DNA of 64,000 nucleotides from the NCBI GenBank assembly GCA_021636625.1, contig JAJWLX010000008.1:1-64000 (forward strand), read 5' to 3'. The translations under genes were made by a program, and so were the position numbers. This document shows, piece after piece, positions 35,682-43,385 of this stretch. The notes beneath the pieces were generated by a model. That model did no database searches and was not told the DNA's origin. It saw only the letters and a list, made by a program, of their open reading frames with translations. The DNA is from Prevotella sp. (GTDB lineage Bacteria > Bacteroidota > Bacteroidia > Bacteroidales > Bacteroidaceae). Numbering within the stretch: position 1 is the stretch's first letter; every line of letters starts with the position of its first letter.

Positions 35682-37307
35682 ATGAAAACAAAAATTATAT
35701 ATACTTGCCTTATCGGTGCAGCTGCACTCTTAGGCATATCTTCTTGCACAGACCTGAAAGATACAAATTATACAAATGTCGTAGCAGATGGTTTTCAGCC
35801 AACTGATGAAGACGTTGCATCATTATTGTCTTCTGCCTATGTGTCTTGGCGAAAGACGATGCTTCTGTGGAATGGTGTGGCACGTGCTGAAATGCTTTCT
35901 ACCGACCAGGACGTAATTCCTGCACGCCCTAACGGATGGGTAGATGGTGGTGTTTACAAACGTATGCATCAGCATAAGTGGACCAGCGAGGATGAAATTC
36001 CGTTGCAATCATGGGTTCGTACTTATGATGGTATCAATGCATGCAACCGTGTACTATACCAGATAGAATCGGGCCAGATTCAACTGGGCGACAGAGAGAC
36101 AACCATCATCTCTGAGCTGAAGGTCTTGAGAGCTTCCTATTACTATCTGCTCGACGATTTGTTTGGCAATGTACCTATCATTACCAAGTTTGACGTACCT
36201 GCCGGCTACCTGCCTGAGCAAAGCACCCGTAAGGAGGTATATGAGTTTATTATTCAAGAACTCATCGAGAACATTCCAAACTTGTCTGAAGAAGTAAATA
36301 GCGAATATTATGGTCGATTCAACAAATGGGCAGGCTATACTTTACTTGCCAAAATGTATCTCAACTCAGAGGTATTCAGTGATGGGGCCCACAAGGATTA
36401 CGATAAGTGTATTGAGGCGTGCAACAAAGTCTTGGAATGCGGAAAATACAGTATGGAAACTGTTCGCAAAAATGTGTTCGTAACCCATAATGAGAACAGC
36501 AAGGAGATTATATTTGCACTTCCTTTCGACGAGACTTATGTTACCGACTGGAATGCATTCGATTTCCATATGTACAGTTTGCAGCCTGAGAATCAGGCAA
36601 CCTACAATTTCAAGGCCACTCCATGGGGTGGTGCATGTGTAATTCCTCAATACATTGAATCGTTCGATCCTGATGACCAGCGCTTGAAGGACGATTTCAT
36701 TTCCGGTCCTCAGTATGACAAAAATGGCGGAGTTTTATATTGTACAATGGGTAATATGAAAGGTAAGCCTCTTGATTACGTCAACAAGGTGAACAGTATT
36801 GATGATTCTGACGAAAACCAAGGATGGAGATGGGGTAAGTTTGAGTATGCAGAAGGTATAACAAACCGACTGAGCAACGACTTCCCATTATTGAGATATG
36901 CTGATGTTTATCTGATGAAAGCTGAAGCACTCTTAAGAACTGGGCACGCAGACGAAGCAGCAGAACTTGTGACAAAAGTAAGAGAGCGCAACTTCACGGA
37001 ACATCCTGCCAAGGCAATCGTCACTGGAGAGCAATTGCAGGAAACCAGTTGTTATGACTACGGTCGTCGGGACAACGTCAAGTCAACTCATGATCATGCA
37101 ATTATTCAATATGGCAGAATGCTTGACGAGCTAGGTTGGGAATTCTCTCAGGAGGGACGTCGCCGTCAGGATATGGTCAGATTTGGAGTCTTCTCTACCC
37201 GCTCCTGGTTCTCTCATGATGCAAGTAGTAAGGAAAAGAATTTATATCCAATTCCTAACAGTCAGATACTGACCAATCCAAACCTGAAGCAGAATCCTGG
37301 TTATTAA
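35682..37307 (+). CDS. SusD-like glycan-binding lipoprotein (ECF-controlled locus)
   Basis: This 541-residue lipoprotein has a signal MKTKIIYTCLIGAAALLGIS and lipobox ISSC followed by TDLKD. RagB/SusD features include SSAYVSWRKTM, ASYYYLLDDLFGNVPIIT in the TPR-like core and EFSQEGRRRQDMVRFGVF near the C-terminus, ending LYPIPNSQILTNPNLKQNPGY. It would cap the SusC encoded upstream. A long hairpin follows before GH127. Confidence 0.94.
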   Translation: MKTKIIYTCLIGAAALLGISSCTDLKDTNYTNVVADGFQPTDEDVASLLSSAYVSWRKTMLLWNGVARAEMLSTDQDVIPARPNGWVDGGVYKRMHQHKWTSEDEIPLQSWVRTYDGINACNRVLYQIESGQIQLGDRETTIISELKVLRASYYYLLDDLFGNVPIITKFDVPAGYLPEQSTRKEVYEFIIQELIENIPNLSEEVNSEYYGRFNKWAGYTLLAKMYLNSEVFSDGAHKDYDKCIEACNKVLECGKYSMETVRKNVFVTHNENSKEIIFALPFDETYVTDWNAFDFHMYSLQPENQATYNFKATPWGGACVIPQYIESFDPDDQRLKDDFISGPQYDKNGGVLYCTMGNMKGKPLDYVNKVNSIDDSDENQGWRWGKFEYAEGITNRLSNDFPLLRYADVYLMKAEALLRTGHADEAAELVTKVRERNFTEHPAKAIVTGEQLQETSCYDYGRRDNVKSTHDHAIIQYGRMLDELGWEFSQEGRRRQDMVRFGVFSTRSWFSHDASSKEKNLYPIPNSQILTNPNLKQNPGY

Positions 37308-37375
37308 AGAGGTTTCAACAATTCAGTCTTTATCAAGGATCAGAAAAGATATCTTTTGATGAAACTAACAAATTA

Positions 37376-37435
37376 TACTGCACTATTATGCGCGAATCGA
37401 TACTTTTATCTTATTTCGCACAAAATAGTGCAGTA
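37376..37435 (+). terminator. Terminator-like hairpin after susD
   Basis: TACTGCACTATT pairs perfectly with AATAGTGCAGTA, with GCGCGAA/TTCGCAC adding inner pairing. ATATTTTAAT follows; the T run is weak. The rest of the 358-bp gap to GH127 is A/T-rich with a run of TA steps and shows no gene or clear promoter. Confidence 0.5.
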
Positions 37436-37666
37436 ATATTTTAATGATATAAATTCCTAAGTTACTGAAGTTTCGTAAGTGAATATATATATATATCAAC
37501 TTGCGTATATTACATATTGCGTATGTGCAACAGGATTACTTTCGGTAAAATCAGCCAACTTCTCTGTTGCATTTATAGAGTAATGCTCTGCTGTTGATGA
37601 TTAAGGAACAGTAACTTACAGAGATACACTCCTTTATTAAGAATTTAAATAGAAAAATATCAAAAA

Positions 37667-40051
37667 ATGAAGAAACAACTGATAATTGCTCTGTTGAGCA
37701 TAGCTCCAGCCTTGGGTGTTGTGGCGCAAGATAAACTTTATAAGGATGAGTTCCCGCTGGGCGACATCACCCTTCTAGACGGACCATTGAAGCATGCTCG
37801 CGACTTGAACGTGAAGGTGCTCCTGAAATATGATTGCGACCGCATGCTGGCCCCGTATCGCAAGGAGGCAGGCTTGCAACCTCGCAAACCTTCTTATCCC
37901 AACTGGGATGGACTGGACGGACATGTGGGTGGACATTATCTGTCGGCCCTTGCCATCAATGCGGCCACAGGCAATGAGGAGTGCCGCAAGCGCATGGAAT
38001 ATATGATATCCGAACTCCAGCTGGTGCTTGATGCCAACAATCAGCGTCCTGAAGCCTGGTGCCATAACTATATCGGTGGTGTTCCGAATAGTGCCAAGAT
38101 GTGGACGGCTTTCAGTAAAGGAGATTTCGGACCTTACTTCGGTACGTGGGCACCTTTCTATAACATTCATAAAATGTATGCAGGTCTTCGTGATGTATGG
38201 CTCTATTGCGGAAATGAACAGGCGAAAAACCTCTTTCTGAAGTTCTGTGACTGGGCTGTAGATATCACCGCAGACTTGAGTGATGAGCAGATGGAGCAAA
38301 TGTTAGGCAATGAGCATGGTGGCATGAACGAGGTGCTTGCCGATGCCTATGCCATCACCTATGATGCGAAATATTTGAGTTGTGCTCGTCGCTTCTCTCA
38401 CAAACAGTTGCTTGCTCCGATGGAGAAAGGCAAGGATTGTCTCGACAATATGCATGCCAACACGCAGATTCCTAAGGTTATCGGATACCAACGCATTGCA
38501 GAGTTAGCACATGATATGCAATATCATAATGCCAGTGAGTATTTCTGGGAAATAGTGACTCGCCAACGTTCGCTCGCTTTGGGTGGAAACAGCCGTCGTG
38601 AGCATTTCCCAACTAAGGAAACTTGCATAGACTATGTCAACGATATCGACGGACCAGAGACTTGTAATACCTATAATATGTTGAAGTTGACCGAGGATTT
38701 GAACCGTGTCAACCATCAAGGTATGTATGGCGATTTCTATGAGACGGCGATGTTCAATCACATTCTCTCTGCCCAGCACCCAGAACATGGAGGCTATGTG
38801 TATTTCACCTCTGCTCGTCCTCGTCATTATCGCAATTATTCTGCACCTAACAAGGCAATGTGGTGTTGCGTGGGAACAGGTATGGAAGACCATGGCAAGT
38901 ATGGGCAGTTTATCTGGACGCACGACAAGGGGATGAAGACTGAAGATGATGCGCTTTATGTGAATCTCTTCGTGGCTTCCGAATTGAACTGGAAGGAACG
39001 GAAGATGGTGCTTCGCCAACAGACAGCTTTCCCATACGCTGAGACATCTAACATAGAGGTAACTAAGGGAAAAGGTGTCTTCACCTTGAAGATTCGCAAA
39101 CCATTATGGTGTGATAACTTTACAGTGAAGGGAGTAGGCTTTGTCGTTGACAGCTATGAAGAGAATGGTTTCGTTTGTATCAAGCGCAAGTGGAAGAAAG
39201 GTGACCAGGTCGAAATCTCCATACCTATGCATGCTTATATCAAGCCGATGATCAATGTTCCTCAATATGTAGCCATCATGTATGGCCCTATTTTGCTCGG
39301 CATGAAGAGTGGCACAGAGGATATGCGTTCGCTCATAGCTGACGATAGTCGTTTCGGACAATATGCTGCTGGTATGAAGTTGCCGCTCGACAAGGCTCCT
39401 ATCCTTCTGCCTAAGCATCTGAATGACATCGCCAAGGACTTGAAGCCTATCCCAGATAAACCTTTGCATTTCAAACTCGCCACCCACATGGAGAATGTTA
39501 TCAATGGTGAACTGCAGCCTTTCTTCGAGATTCATGATTCTCGATATATGATGTATTGGTTGGCACTTGGCGAAAATGATTACAAGGCTTATATGCAGAA
39601 GTTGGCTGATGAAGAAAAAGCCCGTCAGGCTTTGGAAGCTAGAACTGTGGATAAGGTGAGCCCTGGAGAACAACAGCCGGAGACCGACCATCGTATGGAG
39701 ACAGATGATTCGAGCAAGGGTAATACAGAAGGTATTTTCTTCCGTGATGCAGAGGATGGTCATTATTTCAGCTATCTGATGCAGACCAAGGGAGAGACTA
39801 ATCTTAGCCTTCAGCTCAAGTTCTGGGGACAGGATGAATGGCGTACAAGTGAGTTTGATATTTATGTCAACGACAAGTTGCTTTGCAGCGTGAACAACAG
39901 TCATCGCTGGCGTACTACGCAGTTTAAGACCGTTGATTATGCCATTCCTTCAGAGTTTGTTAAGGGCAAAAAGGAAATTAGAGTAAAGTTTGTGGCTCAA
40001 AAGGGCAAGCAGGTTGGACAGATTTATGGTGTGAGACTTGTGAAGAATTAA
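37667..40051 (+). CDS. GH127 beta-L-arabinofuranosidase-like protein, secreted
   Basis: This 794-residue protein has a signal peptide (MKKQLIIALLSIAPALGVVAQ). It carries the alpha/alpha-barrel domain of GH127 (DUF1680): LDGPLKHARDLNVKVLLKYDCDRMLAPYR, WDGLDGHVGGHYLSALA and YYNIHKMYAGLRD-like segments. The zinc and catalytic residues of HypBA1 are kept: Glu331 and Cys333 in GPETCNT, and Cys400 and Cys401 in MWCCVG, the second being the nucleophile position. A beta-sandwich and a C-terminal domain of about 180 residues (DAEDGHYFSYLMQTKGETNLSLQ) follow. It should release beta-L-arabinofuranose, although related GH127 enzymes act on other sugars. It is last in the ECF-controlled block. Confidence 0.9.
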   Translation: MKKQLIIALLSIAPALGVVAQDKLYKDEFPLGDITLLDGPLKHARDLNVKVLLKYDCDRMLAPYRKEAGLQPRKPSYPNWDGLDGHVGGHYLSALAINAATGNEECRKRMEYMISELQLVLDANNQRPEAWCHNYIGGVPNSAKMWTAFSKGDFGPYFGTWAPFYNIHKMYAGLRDVWLYCGNEQAKNLFLKFCDWAVDITADLSDEQMEQMLGNEHGGMNEVLADAYAITYDAKYLSCARRFSHKQLLAPMEKGKDCLDNMHANTQIPKVIGYQRIAELAHDMQYHNASEYFWEIVTRQRSLALGGNSRREHFPTKETCIDYVNDIDGPETCNTYNMLKLTEDLNRVNHQGMYGDFYETAMFNHILSAQHPEHGGYVYFTSARPRHYRNYSAPNKAMWCCVGTGMEDHGKYGQFIWTHDKGMKTEDDALYVNLFVASELNWKERKMVLRQQTAFPYAETSNIEVTKGKGVFTLKIRKPLWCDNFTVKGVGFVVDSYEENGFVCIKRKWKKGDQVEISIPMHAYIKPMINVPQYVAIMYGPILLGMKSGTEDMRSLIADDSRFGQYAAGMKLPLDKAPILLPKHLNDIAKDLKPIPDKPLHFKLATHMENVINGELQPFFEIHDSRYMMYWLALGENDYKAYMQKLADEEKARQALEARTVDKVSPGEQQPETDHRMETDDSSKGNTEGIFFRDAEDGHYFSYLMQTKGETNLSLQLKFWGQDEWRTSEFDIYVNDKLLCSVNNSHRWRTTQFKTVDYAIPSEFVKGKKEIRVKFVAQKGKQVGQIYGVRLVKN

Positions 40052-40080
40052 TTGTAGAAAAGTATATGTTCGCATATATT

Positions 40081-40118
40081 CGACTCAAGAATGGGGTAAG
40101 TGCCTCAATCTTGAGTCG
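40081..40118 (+). other. Hairpin after GH127
   Basis: CGACTCAAGA pairs perfectly with TCTTGAGTCG, with GGGG/CCTC partly extending it. No T run follows, but the duplicated terminator comes 40 bp later. Confidence 0.5.
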
Positions 40119-40140
40119 AGAATGTGTTGTAATATAAATT

Positions 40141-40207
40141 TTCCGAATATAGATAAATGATGCCGGAACAGCCCTGGAATGGGGCTTTTTCCGGCATTTT
40201 TCAACAA
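40141..40207 (+). repeat. 67-bp direct repeat, copy 2 (includes terminator)
   Basis: This repeats 27701-27767 with two mismatches. It starts with the final codons (Ser-Glu-Tyr-Arg-stop) of the regulator gene, here outside any gene, and includes the same terminator stem (40160-40202), which now serves GH127. Confidence 0.85.
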
Positions 40208-40336
40208 CGCAAAAACGAGCGCATGATGTAAGAGCACCAGTTGCCAAGTAATAACATCTTTCACAAATATTTACTAAAAACATATTAAAACACACTAATA
40301 TTCAACAAAATAACATCAGATTCATAGTTTTATCCA

Positions 40337-40344
40337 TATCTTTG
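40337..40344 (+). promoter_or_regulatory. -7 box of the CNNM/CBS gene
   Basis: TATCTTTG gives an expected start near 40351 and a leader of about 150 nt. The leader contains a hairpin (GATGTAATG/CATTACATC, 40405-40427). No -33 match; nothing else is seen in the gap 40208-40498. Confidence 0.45.
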
Positions 40345-40498
40345 CAGAAAAATAGAACATAATTGTGATGATATTTACCAATACGCTCATATCGAATCAA
40401 AACAGATGTAATGTTCCCCATTACATCCTCAACTGCAGTCTTCGGAAATAATACCTATCTTGCTTGAGATAACATATTATTAACGAATTAAAAATTAC

Positions 40499-41530
40499 AT
40501 GGGTTTAATCATATTATATTTTTTAGGTGCTCTGTCACTATCCTTTTTATGCTCCGTCCTGGAGGCGGTGCTACTTTCTACTCCGATGTCGTTTATCTCG
40601 ATGAAGGAGAATCAAGGCAGCAAGACTGCCTCGTTGATGAAACAGTATAAAAACAACGTAGATCGCCCTGTGGGTGCCATCCTTTCGCTCAACACCATCG
40701 CCCACACCATCGGTTCCGCCGGCGTGGGTGCCGAGTCTATCAAACTCTTTGGCGAAGAATACTTCGGTATCATTTCCGCCATTCTCACCTTGCTGATTCT
40801 GGTGCTTTCAGAAATCATCCCGAAGACCATCGGTGCTTCTTACTGGCGCTCGCTGGCAATGCCATCCACCAAGATCATCCGGGTACTCATCTTCATTACC
40901 TACCCTCTGGTACTGCTCTCGGAACTTATCACAAAGGTATTCACGCCTAAGAGCCACCAGGCTTCCATGAGCCGCGAAGAGGTTTCGGCCATGGTAGATG
41001 TAGGAACCACAGAAGGCATCTTCCGTGAATCGGAAAGCAAGATCATCAAGAGCTGCATCCGTCTGGCTGGAGTTAAGGCAGAAGAGGTGATGACACCATC
41101 CATCGTGGTAGAATCTGCTAATATGCATCTAACCACCAAGGAGTTTTACGAACAGAAGGAATGGAATTTCTCACGCATTCCTGTATATGATAACAATAAG
41201 GACTACATCGTGGGCTACGTTCTGAAGGATGTGGTTCTCAAATCGGTTTCAGACGATGAATTCCAAACCCGATTATCCGAGCTGATGCGCCCGATTCTTT
41301 CCTTCAACGAGGATGAATCGCTATATCAGATCTGGGAAAAGATGCTGGAAAAGCGAGAGCACATCTCCATTATCGTAGATGAATACGGATGCCTTCGCGG
41401 CGTAGTTTCCATGGAGGATGTGATAGAAACGATGACGGGCGTGGAAATCGTAGATGAAGACGATGTTGCCGTGGATATGCAAGCCTTGGCTAAGGAAAAA
41501 TCACGCCTGATGATGCAGAAAAAGAAGTAA
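40499..41530 (+). CDS. CNNM/CBS-domain membrane protein (CorC/HlyC-like)
   Basis: This 343-residue protein has an N-terminal CNNM (DUF21) domain with about four membrane helices (ALSLSFLCSVLEAVLLSTPMSFI; SLNTIAHTIGSAGVGAES; LVLSEIIPKTIGASYW) and two CBS domains (about 205-320, VMTPSIVVES... and RPILSFNEDESLYQIWEKMLEKREHISIIVDEYGCLRGVVSMEDVIETMTG). The C-terminal CorC domain is missing, as in short family members. CNNM proteins are linked to Mg2+ or Co2+ efflux, often gated by nucleotide at the CBS pair. It is unrelated to the glycan loci and marks the resumption of core sequence after the repeat at 40141-40207. Confidence 0.88.
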   Translation: MGLIILYFLGALSLSFLCSVLEAVLLSTPMSFISMKENQGSKTASLMKQYKNNVDRPVGAILSLNTIAHTIGSAGVGAESIKLFGEEYFGIISAILTLLILVLSEIIPKTIGASYWRSLAMPSTKIIRVLIFITYPLVLLSELITKVFTPKSHQASMSREEVSAMVDVGTTEGIFRESESKIIKSCIRLAGVKAEEVMTPSIVVESANMHLTTKEFYEQKEWNFSRIPVYDNNKDYIVGYVLKDVVLKSVSDDEFQTRLSELMRPILSFNEDESLYQIWEKMLEKREHISIIVDEYGCLRGVVSMEDVIETMTGVEIVDEDDVAVDMQALAKEKSRLMMQKKK

Positions 41531-41532
41531 TA

Positions 41533-41569
41533 AAAAAACTCGTTGGCAAATACCAACGAGTTTTTTTAT
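41533..41569. terminator. Bidirectional terminator
   Basis: AAAAAAACTCGTTGGCA and its near complement flank a short loop. It has A and T runs on both sides and lies between two convergent genes. Confidence 0.85.
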
Positions 41570-41585
41570 TCTTATAATCATCCTA

Positions 41586-43364
41586 TTACCAGCCTGGATT
41601 CTGCTCCCATTTCTGTCCATACTTCTCGTGTTTCTGCATCACATCGGTAGGGATTGGGAAGAGATACATCTTGTCATCCCACTGGCGCTGTACGGTTTCA
41701 CGGGTATAGGTGAAGGAACCATCATCGTTCTTGGTAATCTTCATCTCCTGAATGTTCTTGAAGAACTTGTCAGCCTCCTTCCAGCGGCGTACATCCCAGA
41801 AGCGATGACCCTCGAAAGCCAACTCTACCATGCGCTCGTTCTGATACTTGCTCCACCACTCATCATTGCTCAACGAAGTAGGGAAACCTGGCATTCCGGC
41901 ACGCTTGCGAATCTTATCTACAGCCTCGTCTGCCGACATAGGGAGATCGGTACTTGTAGCGGTGGCACTGCCCAGATACTTGAATGCAGCCTCAGCATAG
42001 TTGAGATAGAACTCACCCAGACGATAGGTAACCCAGGTATGATAGTCGCCCTGCTTCTTGGTCTTTGAAGTAAGGTCGATATCACCATGCAGCAACTTCT
42101 TCAGATAGTAGCCCGTAGGAGTAGCACCCACCAATGGCTCGGCATTCACACCGCCATAATAGGTCTGCAGCTTAGCCTTCTTATAGTTGGCTGCAGTAGG
42201 CCATACATCACCATTCTTGGCAATGGTCAGCTCGAAGCGAGGGTCACGGCCAGCGTAAGGATTCTGCTCATCATAACCACTGCCAGCCTCATTGATACCC
42301 TTACCCGTAGCCTTCATCTCATAGGCATCCACCAGGTTCTGGGAAGGACAGTTTCTACCGGAAGCAGAGTAACTTGCCTTAGCCATATCGATACCGAACG
42401 GATAGTTGTAGCTCTCTACCATATTATCTTTAGGATCGGTAGCTGAAATCTTGCTACCATAGATACGGCGACCGAAGATGATCTCGCACTTCTTGTCGGC
42501 ATCCTTGTAATTATTGGTTGACCAGAGATCAGCATACTTGGCAGCAAGCTTCATGCCTCTTGCCTCGCAGGCATCCAGCAATTCCTTGGTATAGAGAGCA
42601 GCCTTGTGGTAACGCTCCTTATCGCCTGAAGGATTGAAGAGAGGACTCGCCCAATAGAGCGCAGCACGAGCCTTGAGGGCAAGAACGGTCAGGTTGTTGG
42701 CACGTCCATCCTCAGCTGTACTCAATGCCATGCTTCCCAGGTCGGAGTAATCCTTGATGATGCTGTCCTTCACGGCATCACATTCATCGAAGATGTACTG
42801 GAATACCTCATCAGATGACTTGCGAGGCTGATTGTTGACATCAGCTGCCGCCATCTCTGGATCGATGACAGGCACACCACCATACTGGCGAACGAGATTG
42901 AAATAGAAGTAAGCACGCCAGAAGCGAGCCTCCCACTTATAGTTCTCGTAACGGTACATCTGCTGCTGATAGTCGGCATTGAGTTCGAAATCCTCGAACT
43001 TCAAGTCCTGGAAATCCTTCAACACTACATTGCAGGTCTTGATGCCCTTATACATATTGCTCCAGAGCGAGCCCTGGGCATTGGATGGACTCCAGCTGCC
43101 GTTATAGAAGGTCTCGATGCTGGTACCGCTCACGGAGTAAACACTCTCATCGGTGGCAGAGGCAAGCATGCCTCCGCCAAAGTTCTGACCATAATCATAG
43201 TCTGCATAATTGTAGATATCGGTCATGAAACCACCCACCTTCTCGAAGGTCTGAATCACATAATCCTTATCCTTGACTACCGTCTCGCTGTAATCCATCT
43301 TATCGCTGCAAGATGCCAGCGCCATGAGTCCGAACAGACCATATACTAATTTATTTGTTTTCAT
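41586..43364 (-). CDS. SusD-like lipoprotein (tandem locus, distal pair)
   Basis: This 592-residue lipoprotein has a signal MKTNKLVYGLFGLMALAS and lipobox LASC followed by SDKMDYSE. The SusD core includes YENYKWEARFWRAYFYFNLVRQYGGVPVIDPEM and NERMVELAFEGHRFWDVRRWKEADKFFKN, ending LFPIPTDVMQKHEKYGQKWEQNPGW. It is partner to the SusC encoded 21 bp upstream and is the last gene of a four-gene SusC-SusD-SusC-SusD run. Confidence 0.94.
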   Translation of the reverse strand: MKTNKLVYGLFGLMALASCSDKMDYSETVVKDKDYVIQTFEKVGGFMTDIYNYADYDYGQNFGGGMLASATDESVYSVSGTSIETFYNGSWSPSNAQGSLWSNMYKGIKTCNVVLKDFQDLKFEDFELNADYQQQMYRYENYKWEARFWRAYFYFNLVRQYGGVPVIDPEMAAADVNNQPRKSSDEVFQYIFDECDAVKDSIIKDYSDLGSMALSTAEDGRANNLTVLALKARAALYWASPLFNPSGDKERYHKAALYTKELLDACEARGMKLAAKYADLWSTNNYKDADKKCEIIFGRRIYGSKISATDPKDNMVESYNYPFGIDMAKASYSASGRNCPSQNLVDAYEMKATGKGINEAGSGYDEQNPYAGRDPRFELTIAKNGDVWPTAANYKKAKLQTYYGGVNAEPLVGATPTGYYLKKLLHGDIDLTSKTKKQGDYHTWVTYRLGEFYLNYAEAAFKYLGSATATSTDLPMSADEAVDKIRKRAGMPGFPTSLSNDEWWSKYQNERMVELAFEGHRFWDVRRWKEADKFFKNIQEMKITKNDDGSFTYTRETVQRQWDDKMYLFPIPTDVMQKHEKYGQKWEQNPGW

Positions 43365-43385
43365 TATTGTTCTACTTTAAGATAA

